Of a stretch of DNA of 64,000 bases, positions 47,656-55,672 are shown piece after piece. The notes beneath the pieces were generated by a model. The model was not told the DNA's origin, ran no database searches, and worked only from the letters and a program-made list of their open reading frames with translations. How positions within the stretch are numbered: position 1 is the stretch's first letter; every line of letters begins with the position of its first letter. Made by a program: the position numbers and the translations under genes. Source of the stretch: Paracoccus acridae (GTDB lineage Bacteria; Pseudomonadota; Alphaproteobacteria; Rhodobacterales; Rhodobacteraceae); assembly GCF_014642735.1 (NCBI RefSeq), contig NZ_BMIV01000001.1, positions 547,318-611,317 on the forward strand, given 5' to 3'.

Positions 47656-47949
47656 TCAGCGCAGGATCACCTCGTCAGCGCGGATCAGGCCCAGCACCTC
47701 TCGGGCGCGTTCGTCCAGCAGATCGAGATCCAGGTATTCGTCGGACATGCGCCGCGTCAGGTTCTGCATTTCCTGCACCTGGGACTTCAGCTTGTCGCGT
47801 TCCGCCTGAAGTTCCACGGTTTCAGCCTCGATCTGGATGCGGCGCAGGATGCCCGATGGACCTTGCACGGCGGCGAAGGCGAAATAGAGGCCCAGGGCGA
47901 CGGCCAAGGCCAGAAGCACGGTGGCGCTGATGGAAAGACGCTGCGACAT
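47656..47949 (-). CDS. ftsB: FtsB/DivIC-type septum formation initiator
   Basis: The 97-aa protein has a short cytoplasmic tail, one membrane helix at about residues 8-28 and a coiled coil (ETVELQAERDKLKSQVQEM). It ends with DLDLLDERAREVLGLIRADE, typical of septum formation initiators. It joins FtsL and FtsQ in the divisome. An in-frame ATG at 47982 would add 11 residues. It precedes the pdh operon, a common alphaproteobacterial neighbourhood. Confidence 0.9.
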   Translation of the reverse strand: MSQRLSISATVLLALAVALGLYFAFAAVQGPSGILRRIQIEAETVELQAERDKLKSQVQEMQNLTRRMSDEYLDLDLLDERAREVLGLIRADEVILR

Positions 47950-48014
47950 GGACGGGCCGTTCTGGGTTTGCTGCGGGATCATGCCACAGGGCGCAGGGCA
48001 GGGGAATCCCCCGA

Positions 48015-48794
48015 TCAGGCGTTCCGGCGGAAGATGTCTTCGATTCGGGCGGCTTCTTCGTCCAGCCCGAACGGCGGGTTCAGGACCCACAGGCCCGATC
48101 CGACCATCGAATGGCCGGCACGGGCAGGCGGGAACGACACCTCGGACCGCAGCGCGTCGGGGTAAGCTGTCATCAGCGCGGTCAGCATCGGGACATGGCG
48201 GGCATCGGTCAGGATCGGATACCACAGGGCGATCACGCCCACATTCCATTTGCGCGCGATCAAACCGATCTGGCGGGGAATGGCGGCATAATCCGCCTTC
48301 ACCTCGTAACTGGGGTCGATCAGGATCAGGCCCCGCCGGGGGGTCGGCGGGCAGACAGCCTGCGCCATCTGGAAGCCGTCCTGCCGGTGCAAGGTGGCAA
48401 AGCCCGCCACATGCATCAGCGCCTCGTGTTCGGCAGGGTGCAGTTCCGCCAGATGCGCGGAATCGCCCCGGCGCAGGAAATGCGCGGCGATCAGCGGCGA
48501 CCCGGGATAGGCCTGCGGGCCATGACTGCGGCGGATCTGGGCCAAGGCGTCCAGCAGCGGATGTCCCGGCGGCAGCCATCCTTCGGCTTCGGCCCGCTGG
48601 ATACCCGCACGCGCCTCTCCGGTCTTCGTGGCCTCGGCGCCGTCCAGCCGGTAAAGCCCGCGTCCGGCGTGGGTTTCCAGATAGGACAGCGGCTTGTCCT
48701 TGCGCGTCAGGTAATCCAATGCCGTCGCCAGCAGCGCGTGCTTGTGCAAGTCGGCCAGGTTGCCCGCGTGATAGGCGTGTTGATAGCTGAGCAT
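48015..48794 (-). CDS. rlmJ: 23S rRNA (adenine2030-N6)-methyltransferase
   Basis: The 259-aa protein starts MLSYQHAYHAGNLADLHKHA, the RlmJ signature, and has YLETHAGRGLY (SAM site) and the catalytic LILIDPSYEVKADY. It methylates A2030 of 23S rRNA. It stands alone between ftsB and the Tudor-like gene on the same strand. Confidence 0.95.
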   Translation of the reverse strand: MLSYQHAYHAGNLADLHKHALLATALDYLTRKDKPLSYLETHAGRGLYRLDGAEATKTGEARAGIQRAEAEGWLPPGHPLLDALAQIRRSHGPQAYPGSPLIAAHFLRRGDSAHLAELHPAEHEALMHVAGFATLHRQDGFQMAQAVCPPTPRRGLILIDPSYEVKADYAAIPRQIGLIARKWNVGVIALWYPILTDARHVPMLTALMTAYPDALRSEVSFPPARAGHSMVGSGLWVLNPPFGLDEEAARIEDIFRRNA

Positions 48795-48832
48795 GACCGG
48801 CCCTTAGCCCGCGCCGTCCGACGGGAAAAGGG

Positions 48833-49051
48833 CTATGTCGCCTTGCGCAGTTCGGAATGGCTTTTCAGCACCCGGTCGCCGTCGTCCTGTTCGATCAGAT
48901 AGGCGGGATTGTCCGGCTCGGCGTTGCGCTTGATCTTGCTGCCCTTGATGGTCCGCTCGACCGGTTCGGTGAAGGATTGGGCGGTCTTGCCGCTGGCGGT
49001 GCCCTTGCCCCAGTCCCATTCGACCTTCGATCCGACGCGGAATTTGGTCAT
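48833..49051 (-). CDS. Small Tudor-like protein (DUF2945 type)
   Basis: The 72-aa protein reads MTKFRVGSKVEWDWGKGTAS followed by GKTAQSF and ends with NPAYLIEQDDGDRVLKSHSE. This matches the DUF2945/hypervirulence-associated Tudor domain family, small barrel proteins of unknown role. GGGGATCG precedes the ATG at 49051; an in-frame ATG at 49063 lies just upstream. The CcsR-like array ends about 70 bp upstream on the same strand. Confidence 0.82.
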   Translation of the reverse strand: MTKFRVGSKVEWDWGKGTASGKTAQSFTEPVERTIKGSKIKRNAEPDNPAYLIEQDDGDRVLKSHSELRKAT

Positions 49052-49109
49052 GCCGATCCCCATGGCTGTGCCGCGACAACGCGGCCCTTGGGGCGCAGTT
49101 CCTGGGTCT

Positions 49110-49155
49110 GAAACGAAAAGCGGCGGCGCCCAGGGAGGAGGAGGGGCGCCGCCGC
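49110..49155 (-). terminator. Terminal stem-loop of the CCUCCUCCC array
   Basis: The last array hairpin has an 11-bp perfect GC stem (GCGGCGGCGCC 49120-49130 with GGCGCCGCCGC 49145-49155). On the minus strand it is followed by CTTTTCGTTTC. It therefore looks like a motif-bearing stem-loop that doubles as the transcript terminator. Confidence 0.65.
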
Positions 49156-49482
49156 GGAACGCTGGCCCAGGGAGGAGGGAGGGGCCGCGTTTGGGGTGCG
49201 GCAAGGCCAGGGAGGAGGAGAGGGCCTTTGCCGCCAATGACCGGACCAATTGGGAGGAGGGGGTCCGTCGCATTCGGGTGCCGCGATCAGGGCGGCTATG
49301 AAAGCGGCGGCGCCCAGGGAGGAGGAGGGGCGCCGCCGTAACGCTGGCCCAGGGAGGAGGGAGGGCCGCGCATGGGGTGCGGCAAGGCCGGGAGGGAGGA
49401 GAAGGCCATTGCCGCCAACGACCGGACCAATGGGAGGAGGGGTCCGTCGCGTTCGGGTGCCGCGATCAGGGCGGCTATGTAG
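49120..49482 (-). repeat. Tandem duplication of about 181 bp within the sRNA array
   Basis: Hairpins 1-4 plus a spacer (49120 to about 49303) repeat as hairpins 5-8 plus the spacer (49304 to about 49482). The spacers TTCGGGTGCCGCGATCAGGG are identical at about 49273 and 49452, and a diverged third copy (TTCCGGTGCCGCAGAACAAG) lies at 49564. Equivalent hairpins differ by a few bases that mostly preserve pairing, or shift a bulge. Confidence 0.85.
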
Positions 49483-49752
49483 GGTGCGGCTCAGCCGGGA
49501 GGAGGAGGGGCTTCGCCGCAGACAGCACGCGCCCCGTATCGGAGGAGGAGGGGGCGGGCCGTATTCCGGTGCCGCAGAACAAGGCGGCTATGTGATTTTT
49601 GCGGCGGCCCCGATTGGGAGGAGAGAGGGCCGCCGCCTGTCGCTGAACCCCGAGGGAGGAGATGGGTTCCAGCGCTGTCTTTGGGGCGGCATCCTCAGGG
49701 GAGGAGGAGAGAGGATGCCGCCAGTTCCCGCGTCCCAGGGAGGAGGAGGGGA
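49120..49752 (-). ncRNA. CcsR-like sRNA array: 14 CCUCCUCCC motifs in serial stem-loops
   Basis: On the minus strand, downstream of the DUF1127 gene, fourteen CCTCCTCCC-type motifs follow each other. Stem-loops (plus coordinates): 49120-49155, 49161-49188, 49198-49234, 49242-49267, 49305-49338, 49342-49370, 49379-49415, 49423-49446, 49485-49520, 49530-49556, 49601-49636, 49645-49669, 49685-49722, and a weak one at 49733-49752. Stems of 10-12 bp occur at 49120, 49305, 49601 and 49685. Stems differ in sequence but pair perfectly or with one bulge, while the loop motif stays the same, so structure is conserved. In Rhodobacter sphaeroides four homologous CcsR sRNAs are processed from the 3' end of a DUF1127 mRNA and respond to oxidative and heat stress through RpoH factors. 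The motif imitates the anti-Shine-Dalgarno sequence. The assignment is by architecture; expression is inferred. Confidence 0.85.
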
Positions 49753-49767
49753 AGCGGAAAGGGTATC

Positions 49768-49992
49768 TTATTTCGTGCCCCAGGCCGCTTCATGGGCCAG
49801 GCGACCGATCATCGCGCGGTTGATGCCCAGATCGGCCAGGTCACGGTTGGTCAGCACGTTCAGTTCGCGAACCGTCTGGCGATAGATCGCACGGCGGGCG
49901 CGGTTTTCCTGCATGTGCTGGATCGCAACCATCAAACGGCCGATCAGGCCGGAAGCGGCAGCGGCGTTGTGGGTTTGGGCGACGGCAGCCAT
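49768..49992 (-). CDS. DUF1127 small arginine-rich protein (CcaF1-like)
   Basis: The 74-aa protein ends with the DUF1127 core: RRAIYRQTVRELNVLTNRDL followed by ADLGINRAMIGRLAHEAAWG. The N-terminal half is Ala-rich with a helical IGRLMVAIQHMQ stretch. DUF1127 proteins in Rhodobacter (CcaF1) bind RNA and influence processing of the CcsR sRNAs located in the same transcript. The first CCUCCUCCC motif lies only about 20 bp after the stop codon. GAAGGAATACATC precedes the ATG. I could not fix the promoter. Confidence 0.92.
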   Translation of the reverse strand: MAAVAQTHNAAAASGLIGRLMVAIQHMQENRARRAIYRQTVRELNVLTNRDLADLGINRAMIGRLAHEAAWGTK

Positions 49993-49999
49993 GATGTAT

Positions 50000-50323
50000 T
50001 CCTTCGTTCAGCATCTGCGCCTTGCCCGGATTGGCCCGGCGCCTTTCGATGTCCCCAAGATGGCGCTAATGCTGCGCTTGCACAATGACTCCTTTCGGAT
50101 TGCTGCCATGCAGCATTCGCATGACTGCAAGGTCATCCCTTGGAGATCCTGTTAAGAATTGTGTCAGGAAGGTGACAGTTCTTGATCGTTAGCGATCACG
50201 CCGCGCTGCAAAAACCGGCGGCTTTCGGGGTGCGGCGGTCAAGATGCCGCATATTGCGGCGGGTGGTTGATGCCAGGGGCCGACTGAACCATGTTGCCGT
50301 AAACCAATCAAAAGGTCCTTGAC
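50000..50323. promoter_or_regulatory. Divergent region between the DUF1127 gene and mrp
   Basis: No gene is seen here. The region holds TGCTGC-cat-GCAGCA (50101-50115). It also contains an inverted repeat AAGAA-TGTCA / TGACA-TTCTT (50154-50183) overlapping a second palindrome TGATCG-ttag-CGATCA (50183-50198). These are candidate operators for mrp or for the DUF1127/sRNA transcript. No confident sigma-factor site could be placed. Confidence 0.5.
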
Positions 50324-51415
50324 ATGTCCGTGAACCGCGAAACTGCCCTTAGGGAAATCTCTGATATCGTTCTGCCGGATGGCCGGACCCTGGAAAAAGC
50401 GGATCTGGTGCGGGCTTTTACGGTCGAGGGCGACACTGTCCGATTCGTGCTTGAGGTGGCGGATGCGGGCGTCGCGCGCAGCCTTGCGCCCGTGGAGGCC
50501 GAGGCGAAGCGCCGATTGGAGGCGCTGCCCGGGATCGGGCGTGTCCAGATCGTCATGACCGCCCCTGCGGGCAAGCCGCAGGGACAACCGGTCCGTTCGT
50601 CGGGCGCGGCGCCGTCCTTGCAGATCGGGCGCCATCCGACTGGGCAGGCCGGGCCACAGCCGATTCCCGGCGTCAGGAACATCGTCGCCATCGGATCCGG
50701 CAAGGGCGGAGTGGGCAAATCCACCGTCACCTCGAACCTGGCGGTGGCATTGGCACGCGCGGGACGCCGGGTGGGGCTGCTGGACGCCGATATCTATGGT
50801 CCCTCGCAGCCGCGCATGATGGGGGTGTCGGGTCGGCCGGCCAGTCCCGACGGCCAGCACATCGAACCCCTGCACGCGCATGGCGTCACGATGATGTCCA
50901 TCGGCCTGATGCTGAAGGAGGGCGAGGCCGTGGTCTGGCGCGGACCCATGCTGATGGGCGCCATGCAGCAGATGTTGCAGCAGGTGAACTGGGGCGAGCT
51001 GGACGTGCTGCTGATCGACCTGCCGCCCGGCACCGGCGACGTGCAGCTGAGCCTGTGCCAGAAGGCCGCCGTGACCGGGGCCGTCATCGTGTCCACGCCG
51101 CAGGACGTGGCGCTGCTGGATGCGCGACGCGCCATCGACATGTTCAACAAGCTGAAGGCACCGGTCCTGGGCCTTGTGGAGAACATGTCCACCTATGTCT
51201 GCCCGAACTGCGGTCACGAGGCGCACTTGTTCGGTCATGGCGGCGTGGCCTCCGAGGCGCGGGAACTGGGCCTGCCGTTTCTGGGGGAACTGCCCCTGGA
51301 ACTGGAGGTGCGTCTGGCAGGCGATTCGGGACGCCCCGTGGCAATGGGAGAAGGTGCAACCGCCCAGGCCTATGGCCGTCTGGCCCAGCGGCTGATCCAG
51401 GACGGGGTCGCCTGA
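50324..51415 (+). CDS. mrp: Mrp/ApbC iron-sulfur cluster carrier ATPase
   Basis: The 363-aa protein has an N-terminal MIP18/DUF59 domain (residues about 5-75) and a ParA-like NTPase domain. The deviant Walker A is [18 protein letters not shown] (about residues 125-140). The switch region contains [16 protein letters not shown], and the cluster-binding CxxC lies in [14 protein letters not shown]. It assembles and transfers Fe-S clusters. It stands alone with its own terminator, between the sRNA array and the dcw leader. Confidence 0.96.
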   Translation: MSVNRETALREISDIVLPDGRTLEKADLVRAFTVEGDTVRFVLEVADAGVARSLAPVEAEAKRRLEALPGIGRVQIVMTAPAGKPQGQPVRSSGAAPSLQIGRHPTGQAGPQPIPGVRNIVAIGSGKGGVGKSTVTSNLAVALARAGRRVGLLDADIYGPSQPRMMGVSGRPASPDGQHIEPLHAHGVTMMSIGLMLKEGEAVVWRGPMLMGAMQQMLQQVNWGELDVLLIDLPPGTGDVQLSLCQKAAVTGAVIVSTPQDVALLDARRAIDMFNKLKAPVLGLVENMSTYVCPNCGHEAHLFGHGGVASEARELGLPFLGELPLELEVRLAGDSGRPVAMGEGATAQAYGRLAQRLIQDGVA

Positions 51416-51436
51416 CGGGTCACCCTGGGAATGCAC

Positions 51437-51465
51437 GGGAATGGCCAGCAAACTGGCCATTTCCC
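51437..51465 (+). terminator. Intrinsic terminator after mrp
   Basis: A 9-bp perfect stem (AATGGCCAG to 51448, CTGGCCATT from 51453) with a 4-nt loop is followed by TTCCCCC. It is 25 bp after the mrp stop and separates mrp from the mraZ leader. Confidence 0.6.
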
Positions 51466-51524
51466 CCACTGCTCACGCTGGCGTGATGGTTTGTGAACGG
51501 CGAACAGGCTCTTTGTTCTTTTCT

Positions 51525-51980
51525 GTGGATAAGTGGCAACAGCTTTTTGTGTGGAAACAGAAGGACCTAGCCATCATTAGCGCAGACAACAAATGTTAGG
51601 TGCCTATATCTAGAGGAGAATCGGGAAACGTCGCCCAAGGTGTTGGGCCGCAACAGATTCGTTTCTGTTTTGCCACAGGTCTGCGACAATCCGCCGTTCG
51701 CGTTTTGGCTTCCTCACAGGGCGCAGAATTCCATTGCTTCCCATGAATTCCCATGCCACAACCAGATCACGAAAACGGGCAGTAAAGGGGCGATCAAGAC
51801 CCCAAGGGCGAAGCAGGCTTTCATACAGGCGTCCGTTTTCCAACAAAGCCGTCCGCATGCGCGAGCAGCACCTCCCCCAGGTGGCGCATGACAAGGACGG
51901 ACCCCAAAACGGGGTCGCGACGTGGGAACGAGGGCGGCGGATCGGGCAGTGGCAGCAGCCCGGTCCGCCCTTTCTCTTTC
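51525..51980 (+). ncRNA. Extended mraZ leader, candidate UpsM-like sRNA
   Basis: The roughly 600 bp between mrp and mraZ hold no convincing gene. GTGG occurs at 51525, 51533 and 51551 in an AT-richer patch that probably includes the promoter and possibly MraZ boxes. The leader ends in a strong hairpin with a pyrimidine tail (51932-51980), 38 bp before mraZ. In Rhodobacter sphaeroides the dcw cluster has an extended 5' leader that yields the abundant sRNA UpsM by partial termination before mraZ. Position and terminator match; the 5' end is not determined here. Confidence 0.6.
51932..51980 (+). terminator. Terminator-like hairpin in front of mraZ
   Basis: The left arm GGGCGGCGGATCGGGC (51932-51947) pairs with GCCCGGTCCGCCC (51958-51970), leaving a 3-nt bulge and one G-U pair. 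The loop has 10 nt, and TTTCTCTTTC follows. It would end the leader RNA, so expression of the dcw cluster requires read-through. Confidence 0.65.
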
Positions 51981-52017
51981 GGGCAACCGGAAGAACGGAC
52001 AGTGAGGCAGGGCCAGA

Positions 52018-52530
52018 GTGGCGCGGAAGTTCAGAGGCACTGAATCCGTCAAGGTCGATGGCAAGGGACGGATGTCCGTTCCCGCCCGGCTGCGCCGCGT
52101 ATTCGATGCCGGCGATCCCGGCTTCGCCACCGCCAATACCGGACGCACGCAATTGGTGGCCGTCTATGGCCCCGACTGGTGGAACTGGATCGAGCTTTAC
52201 ACGATCGAGGCCATCGAGGAGATCGACCAGCAGATCGACAAGCTGACGCGCGGTTCCCCGCAGCGCCGCTGGCTGGAAATGCTGATGAACGGCCAGTCCA
52301 CCGATCTGGAAATCGACAAGGAAGGCCGTCTGGTGCTGCCGCAGAAACTGCGCGAGAAACTTGGCTTTACCGAGGGTTCCGAGACGATCTTCGAATCGCG
52401 CGGCGACTATATCCAGGTTTATCATCCTGATTCCCGGCCCAAGGATGTCACCGCGCTGGAGGATTTCACCACCCAGCACGGCCCGGAATTCGATCCGCGG
52501 TCCTTCCTCGATCAGGCAGACGAGGGTTAG
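52018..52530 (+). CDS. mraZ: MraZ, transcriptional regulator of the dcw cluster
   Basis: The 170-aa protein has two AbrB-like MraZ halves: FRGTESVKVDGKGRMSVPAR and STDLEIDKEGRLVLPQKLRE. It starts with GTG at 52018. The family binds DNA repeats upstream of its own gene and regulates the cluster. It precedes rsmH by 3 bp. The C-terminal tail is a little longer than in E. coli MraZ, as is common in alphaproteobacteria. Confidence 0.95.
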   Translation: MARKFRGTESVKVDGKGRMSVPARLRRVFDAGDPGFATANTGRTQLVAVYGPDWWNWIELYTIEAIEEIDQQIDKLTRGSPQRRWLEMLMNGQSTDLEIDKEGRLVLPQKLREKLGFTEGSETIFESRGDYIQVYHPDSRPKDVTALEDFTTQHGPEFDPRSFLDQADEG

Positions 52531-52533
52531 GCA

Positions 52534-53499
52534 ATGGCCGAATCGCATGTGCCCGTTCTTCTTGCGCCGCTGCTTCGCGCGGTGGCACCCGTATCCGGGG
52601 TCTGGCTGGACGGCACCTTCGGGGCAGGGGGCTATTCCCGCGGGCTGCTGGAAGCCGGGGCGGACCGGGTAATCGGCGTGGATCGCGATCCGCTGGTCTT
52701 CGACATGGCGGCAAGCTGGGCCGGCGAATACGGCGACCGGCTGCGGCTGGTTGAGGGAACGTTTTCCGATCTCGATCAACTTGCAGGCGAATCGCTGGAC
52801 GGCGTGGTGCTGGATCTGGGCGTCAGCTCGATGCAGCTTGATCTGGCGGAACGGGGTTTTTCCTTCCTGCGCGACGGGCCGCTGGACATGCGGATGGAAC
52901 AGGCCGGGCCATCCGCCGCCGATCTGCTGAACACGGCCGAGGAAGCCGTGATCGCCGACGTGCTGTATCACTATGGCGAGGAACGGGCCGCCCGCCGCAT
53001 TGCCCGCGCCATCGTCGCCGCACGCCCGCTGACCCGCACGGCCCATCTGGCCGAGGTCGTGGCGTCCTGCCTGCCCCGCCCCAAGCCCGGCCAAAGCCAC
53101 CCTGCCACCCGCAGCTTCCAGGCGATCCGCATCTGGGTGAACGACGAATTCCGGCAACTGGTCGATGGCCTGTCCGCGGCCGAACGCGCCTTGAAGCCCG
53201 GCGGCAAGCTGGCCGTGGTCAGCTTCCATTCGCTGGAGGACCGGATCGTCAAGCGCTTCATGCAGGCGCGGTCGAACAGCGCGGGCGGGGGCAGCCGCTA
53301 TGCGCCCGTGCAGGAAACCGCGCCCCCGGCCTTCACCATGCCCTTCCGTCGCGCCATCGGCCCCGACCCCGAGGAGGAGGCCGCGAATCCGCGTGCCCGG
53401 TCCGCCCTGCTGCGCGTGGCGATCCGCACCGATGCCCCCGCAGGATCCGTCGAAGCGGACGCCCTGGCCATGCCGCGCCTGCCGAAAGGGGGGCATTGA
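52534..53499 (+). CDS. rsmH: 16S rRNA (cytosine1402-N4)-methyltransferase
   Basis: The 321-aa protein starts [18 protein letters not shown] and has the SAM loop [49 protein letters not shown] and [15 protein letters not shown]. It methylates C1402 in the ribosomal P site. It is the second gene of the dcw cluster; its stop overlaps the ftsL start (TGATG). Confidence 0.97.
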   Translation: MAESHVPVLLAPLLRAVAPVSGVWLDGTFGAGGYSRGLLEAGADRVIGVDRDPLVFDMAASWAGEYGDRLRLVEGTFSDLDQLAGESLDGVVLDLGVSSMQLDLAERGFSFLRDGPLDMRMEQAGPSAADLLNTAEEAVIADVLYHYGEERAARRIARAIVAARPLTRTAHLAEVVASCLPRPKPGQSHPATRSFQAIRIWVNDEFRQLVDGLSAAERALKPGGKLAVVSFHSLEDRIVKRFMQARSNSAGGGSRYAPVQETAPPAFTMPFRRAIGPDPEEEAANPRARSALLRVAIRTDAPAGSVEADALAMPRLPKGGH

Positions 53500-53837
53500 T
53501 GCGTCCCCTGACCTATCTGGCCTGTGTGCTTCTGGTGATGGGCCTGGCCTTCTGGGCCTATCGCGAGAATTATCGCACCCAGGCCGCCATCGGAGAGATG
53601 AGCCAGATCCAGCGGGAAATCGCCGGACTGCGGGAGGATCTGGGCGTCCTGCGCGCCGAATGGGCCTATCTCAACCGGCCCGAGCGCCTGCGCGAACTTG
53701 TGGACCTGAACTTCGACCGCCTGCAACTGATCCCGCGCGAGGCCGGGCAGACGGTGGGTCTGGGCCATATCGACTATCCCAAGCCGCCTGCGCCGCCCGA
53801 ACCCCCCGAACCGGCAGAAGCCGCCCCCCAGGAGTGA
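53499..53837 (+). CDS. ftsL: Cell division protein FtsL
   Basis: The 112-aa protein has one membrane helix at about residues 5-21 and a periplasmic coiled coil (QIQREIAGLREDLGVLRAEW). A conserved LNRPERLRELVD motif precedes a Pro-rich acidic tail. It works with FtsB (encoded at 47656) and FtsQ to recruit FtsW/FtsI. The identification rests on topology and position between rsmH and ftsI. Confidence 0.88.
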   Translation: MRPLTYLACVLLVMGLAFWAYRENYRTQAAIGEMSQIQREIAGLREDLGVLRAEWAYLNRPERLRELVDLNFDRLQLIPREAGQTVGLGHIDYPKPPAPPEPPEPAEAAPQE

Positions 53838-53842
53838 CCGTC

Positions 53843-55672
53843 ATGATCCGCATCCCCCTGCGTCCTCTGGCCAAGATCCTCCGCGCGCGCGACCGGGGCG
53901 AGAACCCCGACGACATCGAGGCCGAAAACCGTCGCCTGCGGCACGAGGCGGCCCAGGACAAGGCTCGCCGCCGCGCCGAAGGTCGGCTGGCGCTGATGGC
54001 AAGCTGTTTCGTCCTGGCCTTCGGGGTCGTGGGCGTGCGCATGGGCACCCTGGCCTCCAGCGATCCGATCGAGCCGCAAAGCGAGGTCATGTCCGCGCGG
54101 ATCGTGTCGCAGCGTGCCGACATCACCGACCGGCACGGCCGCGTGCTGGCCACGAACCTGCTGACCCATTCGCTTTATGCCCATCCGCACCAGATGGTCG
54201 ATCCGGTCGGCGCGGCCAACGAACTGGCCCGCATCTTTCCCGACCTGGACGCGGCGAAGCTGACCCAGGATTTCACGGGCAGCCGCAAGTTCATGTGGAT
54301 CAAGCGCAAGATGTCGCCCGAACAGATGCAGGCGGTCCATGACATCGGCGAACCCGGCCTGCTGTTCGGCCCGCGCGAGATGCGCGTTTATCCCAACGGC
54401 CACATCGCCAGCCACATCCTGGGCGGATCCGGCTTCGGCAACGAGGGCGTCAGCAGCGCCGAGGTTCTGGGCGTTGCGGGCGTGGAAAAGGCCTTCGACG
54501 GCTGGCTGCGCGATCCGGCCAACGACGGGGCGCCGCTGCAACTGTCCATCGACCTGTCGGTGCAGTCGGCCATGGAACAGGTCCTGGCATCCGGCATGGA
54601 GGTGATGAGCGCCAAGGGCGCCACCGGCATCCTGATGGAGATCCAGTCGGGCGAGATCCTGGCGATGGCCAGCCTGCCCGACTTCGACCCAAACGACCGG
54701 CCGCGTCCGCTGCTGAAGGGCGACCCGTCCGACAGCCCGCTGTTCAACCGCGCCGTTCAGGGGCAATACGAACTGGGATCGACCTTCAAGATCTTTCCTG
54801 TCGCACAGGCGCTGGATCTGCAGATCATCAACCCCAACAGCGGCATCAACACCACCACGCCGATGCGCATCGGGAAATACCGGATCAGCGACTTTTCCAA
54901 CTATGGCCCGCAACTGTCGGCCACGGACGTGATCGTCAAATCCTCGAACGTGGGCACGGTTCGCATCGCGCAGATGATCGGCGTGGACCGGCAAAAGGAT
55001 TTCCTGCAGAAGCTGGGCTTCTTCGACCCCCTGCCGATCGAAATGGTCGAGGCGCCGACCGGCAAGCCGCTTGTGCCCAGCCGCTGGCCCGCCGTGACGG
55101 CCGCTACGGTATCCTTTGGCCACGGCCTTGCCGCCAGCCCGCTGCACCTGGCCGCGGCCTATGCCACGGTTGCCAATGGCGGTCGCAAGGTGACGCCCAC
55201 CCTGATCCATGGACGCACCCGGCCGCAGGGCGAACAGATCCTGTCGGAACGCGCCGCCGACCGTGCCGTGGACATGCTGCGACAGGTCGTGACGCGCGGT
55301 ACCGCCAGGCAGGCAGAGGTCGAGGGATACGAGGTTGCGGGCAAGACCGGCACGGCCGACAAGCCGCGCCCCTCGGGCGGCTATTACGACAACAAGGTGG
55401 TTGCGAACTTTGCCTCGGTCTTTCCGGCAAGCGATCCGAAATATGTGCTGATCGTGGCGCTTGACGAACCCTCGGTCACCGGGCCGGGCGGCGAGACGCG
55501 CACGGCGGGCACCACCGCCGCACCGGTGGCAGGCGCGATGATCCGCCGCCTGGCGCCGCTGGTCGGGTTGGAACCCGCGACCGACGAAAACCTGCCGGTC
55601 TTCGAGCCGCGCTTCGCCCCCCGTGTTGAATCGCAACCCGGCGATGAGCTAAAGGTCGTCGCAAATCAATGA
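53843..55672 (+). CDS. ftsI: Penicillin-binding protein 3 (FtsI), septal transpeptidase
   Basis: The 609-aa class B PBP has a basic cytoplasmic tail, one membrane helix at about residues 48-68, a pedestal domain (RADITDRHGRVLATNL) and the transpeptidase domain. Active-site motifs are STFK (serine 313), SSN (367-369) and KTGT (501-504). It cross-links septal peptidoglycan. The ATG at 53843 is 5 bp after ftsL; the frame is open further upstream but that part lies in ftsL/rsmH. It overlaps murE by 4 bp. Confidence 0.96.
   Translation: MIRIPLRPLAKILRARDRGENPDDIEAENRRLRHEAAQDKARRRAEGRLALMASCFVLAFGVVGVRMGTLASSDPIEPQSEVMSARIVSQRADITDRHGRVLATNLLTHSLYAHPHQMVDPVGAANELARIFPDLDAAKLTQDFTGSRKFMWIKRKMSPEQMQAVHDIGEPGLLFGPREMRVYPNGHIASHILGGSGFGNEGVSSAEVLGVAGVEKAFDGWLRDPANDGAPLQLSIDLSVQSAMEQVLASGMEVMSAKGATGILMEIQSGEILAMASLPDFDPNDRPRPLLKGDPSDSPLFNRAVQGQYELGSTFKIFPVAQALDLQIINPNSGINTTTPMRIGKYRISDFSNYGPQLSATDVIVKSSNVGTVRIAQMIGVDRQKDFLQKLGFFDPLPIEMVEAPTGKPLVPSRWPAVTAATVSFGHGLAASPLHLAAAYATVANGGRKVTPTLIHGRTRPQGEQILSERAADRAVDMLRQVVTRGTARQAEVEGYEVAGKTGTADKPRPSGGYYDNKVVANFASVFPASDPKYVLIVALDEPSVTGPGGETRTAGTTAAPVAGAMIRRLAPLVGLEPATDENLPVFEPRFAPRVESQPGDELKVVANQ

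Noticed and set aside
49120..49752. A CRISPR array
   Set aside because: The repeats are hairpins with constant loops and variable stems, without equal unique spacers, and no cas genes are near.
49120..49752. Serial Shine-Dalgarno sequences for plus-strand genes
   Set aside because: No start codons with coding frames follow the GGAGG motifs; the flanking genes and the candidate terminator all point to the minus strand.
49250..49885. Coding frames across the GGAGGAGG array (for example 211 codons on the plus strand)
   Set aside because: They are Gly/Arg-rich readings of the repeated motif. The hairpin structure and the DUF1127 context explain the sequence as RNA.
51714..52148. A 144-codon minus-strand frame upstream of mraZ, ending in a hydrophobic segment
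   Set aside because: It overlaps mraZ, has no ribosome site or family motif, and crosses the leader terminator hairpin.
53774..55636. A 620-codon minus-strand frame
   Set aside because: It is antisense to ftsI, which has all catalytic motifs.
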